Assembly (NCBI RefSeq): GCF_014077095.1
Contig: NZ_JACGVG010000035.1
Coordinates: forward strand, 372,001-436,000
Reading direction: 5' to 3'
From: Colwellia sp. MB02u-6
GTDB lineage: Bacteria > Pseudomonadota > Gammaproteobacteria > Enterobacterales > Alteromonadaceae
DNA length: 64,000 bases
The translations under genes were made by a program, and so were the position numbers. How positions within the stretch are numbered: position 1 is the first letter of the stretch; the number at the start of each line of letters is the position of its first letter. The notes beneath the pieces are model-generated. The model saw only the letters and a program-made list of their open reading frames with translations, was not told the DNA's origin and did not search any database. Positions 39,881-47,700 of the stretch are shown piece by piece.

Positions 39881-40267
39881 TTAATCATCATCAAGATAGT
39901 TAACTTGGTATTTAATTCTTTTGCTATGTTTACCGCTGATATTTTTTTCTCCCAGCAGTGAAAAACCAATTGTAAATTCGCCTTCGCCATATTTATTTAA
40001 AGTAATGATTTTTTGTTTAGGCTGCAGGTTTTCAATCCTGACACCTGGGGTAAGATACACGACCCCATTGGTTTTGATCTGCAATTTCACCTGTTTATTG
40101 GCTTTGCCTTCAACGCTGATAAGTACACCCTCTTCAGGATAAACCTTCAGTCTGCTGCCTTTATAAAGATAGAGGTCTTGCAATTGGGCATTTTTTACGC
40201 CGACAATCTCTAGTGAAAAAACCGAAGGTGTATAGATAAGCACTAATAAAAATAAAAACTTGTTCAT
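39881..40267 (-). CDS. Pilus-operon exported protein (probable minor subunit)
   Basis: 128 residues with signal peptide (MNKFLFLLVLIYTPSVFS). The mature part is beta-rich (LYLYKGSRLKVYPEEGVLIS; GEGEFTIGFSLLGEKNISGK) and ends in KRIKYQVNYLDDD, resembling the terminal strands of the two pilin-like proteins upstream. No cysteine. Between the main pilin and the usher; a minor or adaptor subunit is the simplest reading. An intra-operon terminator lies just upstream of it. Confidence 0.65.
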   Translation of the reverse strand: MNKFLFLLVLIYTPSVFSLEIVGVKNAQLQDLYLYKGSRLKVYPEEGVLISVEGKANKQVKLQIKTNGVVYLTPGVRIENLQPKQKIITLNKYGEGEFTIGFSLLGEKNISGKHSKRIKYQVNYLDDD

Positions 40268-40284
40268 TGCTTGGTAACCAAGTT

Positions 40285-40309
40285 AAAAAAGGCAACTATT
40301 AAGTTGCCT
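40285..40309 (-). terminator. Intra-operon terminator/attenuator after the main pilin
   Basis: On the minus strand AGGCAACT / AGTTGCCT with a 4-nt loop, then six T. Positioned 22 bp after the pilin stop and 18 bp before the next start, it would keep pilin mRNA far above usher mRNA. Confidence 0.75.
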
Positions 40310-40330
40310 GAATAATGATTAAGTTTATGA

Positions 40331-40786
40331 TTAAGCTTTAGTCACAGTTGTATCTGCGATAGCATCATAATTTACTGCAATGGTAATAACTTCACTAACA
40401 TCAGCATCGGTCACCTTACCAGTATCTAGGCCAACATTAAAAGTAAGAGCTTTCGATGTACCTGTATCGCCAAAAGTTACTGTTGAACCGGTCGTATCAC
40501 CAGTTAAAAGAGCCAAGTCACCATCACTTGTAACTGAGTAAGTAAATGTTTCATCAGCTTCACCGACGACTGTAGCAACAACCGCTTCAGTTGAAATCTC
40601 TGAGTCAGTGAAAACATCGCCAAAGTCGATTGTTGTTGTATCTAACGCGACTGAAATGGGTGTTACATAATGAGCAATAACAGATAATGTATCGCTTTCT
40701 TTACCATCTAAGGTATCAGAAGTATTCGCAGCCATTGCTGTTGAAGAGAAGGCTAGTATTGATGTTGCTAATAATAATTTTTTCAT
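40331..40786 (-). CDS. Probable major pilin of the chaperone-usher pilus
   Basis: 151 residues with a clear signal peptide (LLLATSILAFSSTAMA). The mature protein is small, acidic, Thr/Asp-rich and free of cysteine, with the strand motif TTIDFGDVFTDSE shared with the neighbouring gene, and ends VITIAVNYDAIADTTVTKA. Position after a chaperone and a related subunit, small size, and a terminator directly behind suggest the main structural subunit. Cys-free pilins occur in the alternative (alpha/CS1-like) fimbriae; a DUF4402-like fold is also possible. Ribosome site AAGTGAGATAAAA. Confidence 0.7.
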   Translation of the reverse strand: MKKLLLATSILAFSSTAMAANTSDTLDGKESDTLSVIAHYVTPISVALDTTTIDFGDVFTDSEISTEAVVATVVGEADETFTYSVTSDGDLALLTGDTTGSTVTFGDTGTSKALTFNVGLDTGKVTDADVSEVITIAVNYDAIADTTVTKA

Positions 40787-40845
40787 TTTTATCTCACTTG
40801 TGTTGCTTTGATGATGAATAAACGGCCTTTTTTCTTAAAGGCAGC

Positions 40846-41268
40846 CTATTCGGGGATGTCGTTGTAGGCCACCAATACCCTAATTGTTGCAGACAAATCG
40901 CTGCTCATATCACGGGTACTCAGGTCTACATAAAATTCATGGGCTTGGTCAGCCCCGTTTGCTGTTGCTACATAAGTCATGGTATTTGTTGTATAGCCGG
41001 TGTTGGCCGTACGCGACACTTGTAAAACATTACTGTTGTCGTCATTACTTATTTTGACGCTATAGTCATAGCCACTCTCGGCATTTACCGTAAAATCAAC
41101 CACTACACTGTCCACCTCGCTATCACGGTACACATCGCCAAAATCAATACTTGTGACAGCAAGCGAAAGCGATATTTTTTTAACCGCCTCACCATTGATA
41201 TAAAAAGACCCTTCTTCAGCGGCCAAGTAGCTTGAAAAAAGTAATAATATTACAGCGAGTTTACGCAC
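40846..41268 (-). CDS. Pilin-like subunit
   Basis: 140 residues with signal peptide (MRKLAVILLLFSSYLAA). Shares the TSIDFGDVYRDSE strand motif and overall length with the main pilin and ends IRVLVAYNDIPE. No Cys. It begins 11 bp after the chaperone gene, so translation is coupled to it. Could be a tip or minor subunit. Confidence 0.68.
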   Translation of the reverse strand: MRKLAVILLLFSSYLAAEEGSFYINGEAVKKISLSLAVTSIDFGDVYRDSEVDSVVVDFTVNAESGYDYSVKISNDDNSNVLQVSRTANTGYTTNTMTYVATANGADQAHEFYVDLSTRDMSSDLSATIRVLVAYNDIPE

Positions 41269-41279
41269 TTTTAGCGCAG

Positions 41280-41996
41280 TTAAAGAACAAAGCTAAATGC
41301 TTTAGAAAAATCAATTTTGTCATTGGCAAAAACAATTTCTACATAATCAGTATCTGTCTTCATCGCTATCGATTGATTGAGCTTAACCAGGTGCTCGCGA
41401 TAGAAACCTTTTTTAAAATTTTCTTCTTTGATCAAGGTTTTATTTTGGTAAAATTTCACAGCAATATTAAGAGGATAAGAATAATTACCCTCATTTTTAA
41501 GCTCGCCTTGTAATTGATAACCTTGATCAGCTTTTATCATCCGTACATTTTTAAAATCCATGCCAGTGTTAAGCTCACCTTTTCTGGCATAGTAGGGGAC
41601 TCCTATGTTCATCAACATGGTAACTTGACCAGCATTTTTTCGTGGTGGCAGCTCTTTAAATACCAGTAGCGCAACATATTCTCCGTCAGCTAAGTCTGCT
41701 TTTATTCTGGGCGCTATCCTTACTTGGATCTGACCTTTAGGTGGTATCAATACTATTTTGGGATAAGCGACCAATTGATCGCCCAAGTAATACTTGGCTT
41801 TAGCCCATGGCGGCTTTTCAAAGTCGACCCTAACTCGAACAGGCTTGTTGCTTTGATTGATTAGGGTAGTGTCTTGCGTGACCGGTTGGTCCAGATCTAC
41901 CCCAAAACTTGTTTGGGTGACCGTAAAGGCACTAAAGCTGCTAATGGAATAAGTGCAAAGTAGTAGTGCAATAATCCCTGGTAAGTAATTTTTCAT
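41280..41996 (-). CDS. Periplasmic pilus chaperone (PapD-like fold)
   Basis: 238 residues from the ATG at 41996; a TTG at 42005 in the same frame is closer to the AGGAA site and is an alternative start. A signal peptide (GIIALLLCTYSISSFSA) precedes two Ig-like domains. Strand segments TLINQSNKPVRVRVDFEKPP and PKIVLIPPKGQIQVRIAPR match the F1-G1 region of pilus chaperones, which cap subunits by donor-strand complementation. It is the first gene of the pilus operon and follows a c-di-GMP riboswitch and terminator. Confidence 0.7.
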   Translation of the reverse strand: MKNYLPGIIALLLCTYSISSFSAFTVTQTSFGVDLDQPVTQDTTLINQSNKPVRVRVDFEKPPWAKAKYYLGDQLVAYPKIVLIPPKGQIQVRIAPRIKADLADGEYVALLVFKELPPRKNAGQVTMLMNIGVPYYARKGELNTGMDFKNVRMIKADQGYQLQGELKNEGNYSYPLNIAVKFYQNKTLIKEENFKKGFYREHLVKLNQSIAMKTDTDYVEIVFANDKIDFSKAFSFVL

Positions 41997-42053
41997 ATGA
42001 ATCAAATAATTCCTGCTACATTTTTATCTTTAACGAATTTTACAAAATTCAGG

Positions 42054-42084
42054 CAAAAAAAATGGCCTTCATAAAGAAGACCAT
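42054..42084 (-). terminator. Riboswitch-linked terminator upstream of the pilus operon
   Basis: Minus strand ATGGTCTTC / GAAGGCCAT (one G-U), 5-nt loop, eight T. It lies between the left aptamer and the chaperone start and is the likely expression platform. Confidence 0.85.
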
Positions 42085-42117
42085 AGGTAAAAAAATAGCT
42101 CAGGAAACAAAAGTGTT

Positions 42118-42197
42118 TATTCACTCTCGGCAACTGGCTACCATTTTACAGGCCCTTTAGCTTTGCGTCCCTAAGTTTCCCTAGGTTTGCGATTTAT
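42118..42197 (-). promoter_or_regulatory. Cyclic-di-GMP-I (GEMM) riboswitch, pilus side
   Basis: Minus-strand sequence shows the GEMM landmarks in order: GCAAACC, stem CCTAGG-GAAA-CTTAGG with a GNRA tetraloop, GGGACGCAAAGC, GGGCCT, GGTAGCC and GTTGCC, which closes back on GCAA. The class binds c-di-GMP; a minority of GEMM RNAs prefer cGAMP, and I did not settle this by alignment. A TATAAT on the minus strand (42222-42227) could be the -10 of its promoter. Transcription continues leftward through a terminator into the pilus operon. Confidence 0.9.
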
Positions 42198-42336
42198 TCA
42201 TTTTATAAATATTACAACGAAATTATATAACCCTAGTAGAAAGCGATTATCTGATAATGACTTGTGTTAATTCTTTTGTACTGTTCAATAGTTAAGCTTT
42301 AATTAAGCTTTGCTATATTTGTGACGCACGATATCA

Positions 42337-42395
42337 CAAATACGGCGGATAGATATTATTATAAAATTTATAATAATATCTATCCGCCGTATTTG
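42337..42395. repeat. Perfect 59-bp palindrome
   Basis: Arms of 29 bp (starting CAAATACGGCGGATAGA) around a single A, with centre ATTATAAA-A-TTTATAAT. No T-run flanks it. It lies ~140 bp upstream of the left aptamer. Confidence 0.9.
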
Positions 42396-42729
42396 TTTGG
42401 TGGTAGTAATCAGTTCCGAGTAATGGGGGGGTAAGTTAACGCTAGCTAATCATTAATGATATTCAGGCAGTTTAAACATTTGTATTGTACAAGCTCAGTT
42501 TATAGCGTCGTTATCGAACCGTTAGTGCTGGTCAACTGATAAAATAGGCAAGAAAAAAGATCAAGACAAAAAGTGTCAGATCAGAAAAATAAGCGTTCAT
42601 CCTGAAATTATTTTAAGTAATACCAATTGATAGCCTGGCGAAGCTAACGTTAGAAAAATACACCAGCGGCTGAGTAATTAAGTTAAAAAGAGGTAAAAAT
42701 ACCTTTTACTAAATTTATGGGCAACTTAG

Positions 42730-42768
42730 AGTCAAAGATAATTATAAATTTTATAATTATCTTTGACT
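42730..42768. repeat. Perfect 39-bp palindrome
   Basis: Arms of 19 bp (AGTCAAAGATAATTATAAA) around a single T. The centre ATTATAAA-T-TTTATAAT matches that of the 59-bp palindrome. Its right edge contains TTGACT, a possible -35. Confidence 0.9.
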
Positions 42769-42817
42769 TACATTCAAGTCGGCAAATGTGACACAATAGT
42801 ATTACACAGTTTTATGT

Positions 42818-42897
42818 GATTTTATCGCAAACCCAGAGAAATCTTGGGACGCAAAGCTAAAGGGCCTGTAAAATGGTAGCCAGTTGCCAGAAGTGAA
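42818..42897 (+). promoter_or_regulatory. Cyclic-di-GMP-I (GEMM) riboswitch, regulator side
   Basis: GCAAACC, a stem with GAAA loop, GGGACGCAAAGC, GGGCCT, GGTAGCC and GTTGCC in GEMM order. Bases 42846-42888 are identical to the complement of 42129-42171 in the other aptamer. It is followed by the terminator at 42931-42961 and, 300 bp on, by the winged-helix/EAL operon. A candidate promoter is TTCAAG (42774-42779), 17 nt, TAGTAT (42797-42802). Confidence 0.9.
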
Positions 42898-42930
42898 TCA
42901 ACACTTCCTGTCCACTCGAGCTTTTTTACC

Positions 42931-42961
42931 AATGGTCTTCTTTATGAAGACCATTTTTTTT
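42931..42961 (+). terminator. Riboswitch-linked terminator upstream of the winged-helix/EAL operon
   Basis: Perfect AATGGTCTTC / GAAGACCATT stem, 5-nt loop and T-run. Nearly the same sequence as the terminator at 42054-42084. Confidence 0.88.
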
Positions 42962-43060
42962 GCCTGAATTTTATCTTGATTTAAATAATAGCGGAATATG
43001 GCGTCAATTAAATCGCACCATAAAACTGTTTATGTCTATATCTTTGCATCATTAAAGTTA

Positions 43061-43100
43061 TAGATATATAGATATATAGATATAAAGATATAAAGATAAA
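43061..43100. repeat. 8-bp AT-rich tandem repeat
   Basis: TAGATATA x3 then AAGATATA and AAGATAAA, in the leader between the riboswitch terminator and the winged-helix gene. Length change here could alter expression. Confidence 0.75.
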
Positions 43101-43264
43101 AGGTACTGCTTATCTATTTTTCAATAGGTTGAAAATTGAACCTATTATATTTACTGGGTTATCGCATAGCGGCGAATAGCATAGCCACAGAATTAGAACA
43201 AATCCTTTAAATCAATGATGATTTAATTTAGTAATTAGTATTTGAAAATACGCTAGAGGAATTA

Positions 43265-43675
43265 ATGGAATTAACAAATTTTTATAATGCAGATAATGCA
43301 GATAATGCATGTAGTGATTATTGCTCAAAATGTAAATGTCCGAACTTATCAAGCTTTTCGCCTGAATTTTCATTCGATTACAATAATCAGATAGTTAGTT
43401 TTAAAGGTGAAAGAGCTAAGCTTTCAAAGAGAGCATTTAGATTACTTTGTGCTTTTATAAGGTTTAAAGATATTCCACTCAGTGTCAAATTTTTACATGA
43501 CTATGGCTGGCCTGATCAATTAGTGGTTAAAAATAACTTAGCGGTGACCATCTCTGAAATGAGAATCAACCTTAGACACACTAACTTAACAATCGAGAAT
43601 ATTAGAGGCTTTGGCTATTTATTAAGCTCAGTTGTTCATGAAGGTGAGGATGTCAGGGTTTCAGCTTATGGATAA
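43265..43675 (+). CDS. Lone winged-helix (OmpR/ToxR-type) DNA-binding protein
   Basis: 136 residues. After a short N-terminus with a NADNADNA repeat (from a 9-bp DNA repeat) and four Cys in CSDYCSKCKC, residues ~40-125 form a Trans_reg_C winged helix: the wing/recognition pattern LSKRAFRLLCAFIRFKD ... DQLVVKNNLAVTISEMRINL ... IENIRGFGYLL is typical. There is no receiver or membrane segment, so the signal input is unclear; the Cys cluster might bind metal. Ribosome site GAGGAATTA. First gene of a three-gene operon with an EAL protein. Confidence 0.78.
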   Translation: MELTNFYNADNADNACSDYCSKCKCPNLSSFSPEFSFDYNNQIVSFKGERAKLSKRAFRLLCAFIRFKDIPLSVKFLHDYGWPDQLVVKNNLAVTISEMRINLRHTNLTIENIRGFGYLLSSVVHEGEDVRVSAYG

Positions 43676-44375
43676 GCCTCAATTAATTACGTTCGATTCT
43701 TGTGTCTGGGGGAAAGTGATTATTCAGCCCCGTACAGAATTAATTATGACGACATTAGAACACTGCAACCATGCCGAGTGGCTCTGTAGTATCACAAGTC
43801 AGGCTAATAATATTCCCGCTGATGTGTTTTTCCGATATTTAACTGAGGCTGAGCAGTTAAAATTATTTAAAGTAATTCTAACTAATTTAATGAGTGATCC
43901 AAAATATAGGAGCTACACCATTAGTTTAAATACACCGATACAGGTGATAAAAAACTTTGATGAATGCCTTCCTATTTTGGATAATAATAAAGAACAATAT
44001 GTTGCTATTGAGATACTAGAACACGACATACAACAATTGGGTCACTTAGAGTTAGTGATGCTTGATAAGATAAATAAGCGTCCAAATGTCAGCTTATGGC
44101 TTGATGACTTTGGAAAAAATCAATCAAATTTTGATATTCTCCTGTCTAAAAAAATTGCTTTCAGTACCATTAAAGTGTCAAAAGAACTTTTTTGGGGACT
44201 AATGGCATCAGATGTTTTATTTTTAAAAAGCTTACTCATTTTTCTAAGTAAAAACCACCAAGTGGTAGTCGAGGGGGTGGAGTCAGAAGAACAAGCCAGT
44301 TTTCTTTCCCAATTTAGTCAGATAAAAATGCAAGGCTATTTGTTCCCAACTATTAAACATTTTGCCTATGAATAA
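43668..44375 (+). CDS. EAL-domain protein, probable c-di-GMP phosphodiesterase
   Basis: 235 residues from the ATG at 43668; in-frame starts at 43638 and 43650 are possible, all overlapping the upstream gene. Nearly the whole protein is an EAL domain. The signature EAL is degenerate (AEWL, Glu37), but the other catalytic positions appear kept: Asn88 (SLNTP), Glu115/118 (AIEILEHD), Asp146-Asp147 (LDDFG), Lys169 (TIKVS), Glu202 (VEGVE) and Gln222 (MQGYLF). This suggests it may hydrolyse c-di-GMP, or bind it. It follows a c-di-GMP riboswitch. Confidence 0.82.
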   Translation: MDKPQLITFDSCVWGKVIIQPRTELIMTTLEHCNHAEWLCSITSQANNIPADVFFRYLTEAEQLKLFKVILTNLMSDPKYRSYTISLNTPIQVIKNFDECLPILDNNKEQYVAIEILEHDIQQLGHLELVMLDKINKRPNVSLWLDDFGKNQSNFDILLSKKIAFSTIKVSKELFWGLMASDVLFLKSLLIFLSKNHQVVVEGVESEEQASFLSQFSQIKMQGYLFPTIKHFAYE

Positions 44376-44655
44376 TGCAGCAATAGAAAGGGTTATGAAT
44401 GAGTTGGTCTTAATAACACCACAGAAAAAAAATAATAACCTTGAACTCAATGTGTTATTAATCAAAAATTTACTCAGAAGAGATCATTTATTTGAAAGAA
44501 ATAATACTAATCATTTAATGACTTTAGAACCTTGCATTACCATAATAAAAATACTGGTGGATGAAATTAACTTAAAAGACAAAAGTGATAGTGATATTAA
44601 TGTTTGTATTGAGTTAACAAACGAAGAAAAAGTTTTTTTAAGCTCAATTTTCTAA
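44368..44655 (+). CDS. Hypothetical protein of the EAL operon
   Basis: 95 residues from the ATG at 44368, overlapping the EAL stop by 8 nt, so probably coupled. It is helical, with NELVLITPQKKNNNLELNVL and DEINLKDKSDSDINVCIELT; no signal peptide or motif. Not recognised. A terminator follows at 44661-44687. Confidence 0.6.
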   Translation: MNNAAIERVMNELVLITPQKKNNNLELNVLLIKNLLRRDHLFERNNTNHLMTLEPCITIIKILVDEINLKDKSDSDINVCIELTNEEKVFLSSIF

Positions 44656-44660
44656 AGTAT

Positions 44661-44687
44661 AAAAAAACCGCATAAATGCGGTTTTTT
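44661..44687 (+). terminator. Terminator of the winged-helix/EAL operon
   Basis: AAAAAACCGCAT / ATGCGGTTTTTT around AA; bidirectional in form, between two converging units. Confidence 0.85.
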
Positions 44688-44750
44688 ATTTGTTGATGGC
44701 TTATTAACTTATATGGTCGGTAAAGGCAAATACTCTATTTTATTTTTCAA

Positions 44751-47700
44751 CTAAGGGTGAGAGCGTAACTTTAAGGTTGATGTCTCTGCATCATAAATCA
44801 GCACACGTTGGTAAGCTGGCAATAAGTAACTTTCAGCGCTAGCGTCCGCTATAACCTCTGACCAAAGTTCTATTTGAGCTGGGTTATATTTACTATAAGT
44901 AATACCTAAGGTTGGATCAAAACGATAAAAGTAACTGTTGTTACCGCTATCTGTGGTGCTGTTAAAAGTTTGCACATTAGCCATGCCTTGAAGTCGGCCG
45001 TTGTCAGTGTAGGTAGTGCCGTCAAAACTTGCCCATTCGCTGGTGCTATTAGCGCTATAAATCGTCTCACCGTTATGACTCATGGCAAAGCTGGATAAGT
45101 TCGTAAAGGCTGCATTGATGTAGGCGGGCTGATTTATCACTGATATTGTTTTATTGGCATAGGCGTTATAACTTAGCGCAAAGCGTTCAAGTGAGGTACT
45201 TGCTTGCTTGTAGGCCATAAATATATCTGCACTATTGGCGTGGGCAATGGTTGAAACGAAATAGGCATTGTCTTGAAGCCAATATTGGCGCGTTAAATCT
45301 AGGTCGGCGTACTCCAGTGTTTGTGTGATAACAAGGGGTATTCCAGCGATTATCTTTATCATCACAGGGCGGTATTCTATGGTGATCTTGTCACTATTTA
45401 TTTGGCTAAACTGATAACTGTTTAAGTCAAATTGATAATGATTAATCCGCGTTTGTTCAAGCTCGTTTTCATCTAAATAAGTTTCGCTATTTGATGCTAA
45501 CAACATTGAGCCGTCAGGATGGATGACTAAGTGGGTTAAATCGACATCGACTAATGGTGACCTTGTGGTGTTAATTAACGCGCCAGAAATAACGTGATAA
45601 GTACTGAGTTTATCGTCTTGAGCAATATAAATATAAGGCCGCATTGGGTCTAGTACCAGGCCTGAGGTATTAAAGCTGATATTACTAATATCAAGGTCAT
45701 TGGCATCATTGACACCTTTATTGAAGGTGACGTTAATGCGCCCAAATAACGCGGTGTCTGCGGTAGTTGGTGATAAAGTTATTACCGCACTATGAACACC
45801 GTCAGTGGCTATGTTGGCGGGTGTGCCCGTGATAGTCAGTGTGTTGTTGGTACCGTCAGTTGATAACGATAACCAGCTAACGTCAGTAGTGGCTTGCCAA
45901 GCGATATTAGTTTCGCTGTTGGTTAAAATATCAAGGGTATGTACTAGTGTTTGTTCGGTGGCTAAACTATTAAAAGCCAGTGCCGGGTAGTTACTACTTA
46001 ACCTTATGGCATCAGTAGCCAGATCAACCGTAATCACTTTTTTGGTGCCACTAGCGGGGTCGTATATCGAGATACTGGCGGTCATTAAGCCCCAACCGGT
46101 AATTAAACTAGTATCGATATCAATTAATATTCTCTCGCCATTGTCATCACTCTGCGGTGTTAGTATCAGCCAAGGTGCAGTGGCTGTTGCTTGCCAATTC
46201 GCAGAAATAGTTGACAGTGTCAGTGTTTGTGTTGCTATGGCGCTGTCGCCAAAAGTTGTACTAAAGGCGAGTGTTTCAGCCGAGCTTGAAATTTGGCTTA
46301 AAGTGATAACATTTATGCTGTCAGCACTGCTTGATGTCAACACGGCACGGCTATCACCATTGGCAATTAACATTTTGGCTGGTTGATTTTCACCTAGTTC
46401 AATACTGTTAGCAAGGGTTTGTTGCTCGTTATAAATATCGATTTTAAAACCAACCTCCGAGTCAAATCTAACATAGTAAGGGCGATCATTAGCACTATGC
46501 GCAAGCGCTAAATTAGTAATAGCTTCATTGGTATTTAACAGGCCATTGTCGATAAAGGTTGTACCATCAAAACTTATCCATTCACTTGTTGGGCTAATCG
46601 CGTAAATGTTTTGCTCATCGGCGGTAACATAGAAATCGTTAATTTGCTGGTTTTCACCTAATAGTTCAGGTCGATAACTGTGGCTTATTTCTGTGGTGAT
46701 GGGGTTGCGGCCAAAATCATTCACGTTGACATTTAAGCGCTTTATCGACATTAAATCATCGCTGGTGCTTACGTCTAAGGCGAATAGGGTTTGATTTTGT
46801 TCGGCAACGTTAAAAGCTCTGGCAAAAAAGGCGTTAGGGCTGTCGAAGCCAACACGCATTAGGCTTTGGTCGGCAAATTCTAAAAGTGTGGTTGCCACAA
46901 AATAGCGACCATTAAGACGAATAAATTTTACCGGTTCGTTGGTAATATCAACATCGGTTAACTCAACAACGCTCATGTCACTGAGATTGATTTGATATCT
47001 ATGTATGCTGGTTACACTGGTGTTTTCATCAATGACGTTAGTTTCGACCGCTTTTGCTAACATCATGCTAGCGTCAGGATGAATAATTAGCTGTTCTAAT
47101 AAAGTATCTGCTGGCGCTATAACGGTTGTGGATAATATTTCATTAGTATAAAGGTGATAGCTGCGTAGCTCATTGTTGGTGGCAACATAATACTGTGGCA
47201 GTAAAGGATTAGTCACTACACCGTCAGTATTAGCGACAATATTGAGTGAGTTATTTTCACTGAGTAAGTCAGATTTATAAAAACTCACTTGAATAGTTTC
47301 TGCCGTCGCTGTGGTTTGTTCATTGCCACTCAGGGTGATCTCAGCGATCGTGGTTGCGTTATTCGTTAAGGCCGTGCTGTCGGCAACCAGTGTTAATTCA
47401 TTAGTGTCGGCGTTAGGCGTTAGGGTTAACCACGCCGCGTCAGTCGTTGCTTGCCAGCCCCAAGGCAAAATACTATTTGAATTAATGTTAAGCGTAGTTT
47501 GGCTGTTACTAATATTAGCGGTTTTTGCTAGGGCCACTGTTGCTCTGTCAGCAAATAAATGAATGTTGTCTAAGCTCAATTCAACGGGATACTCTGTTGT
47601 GCCTAGCGGGCTGGTTATACCTATGGTTGCGGGATAAAACCCTGCAGTACTAAAGTGACTCACATCAGGGGTGGCGGTAATGGTTGTTACACCATCAAGA

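Noticed and set aside
42337-42395. 59-bp palindrome as a bidirectional terminator
   Set aside because: No T-run follows either arm, and real terminators stand after each aptamer.
45805-47562. Long frames on the plus strand inside the 1164-residue lipoprotein gene
   Set aside because: They lie fully antisense to a gene with clear domains and signal; low-complexity shadows.
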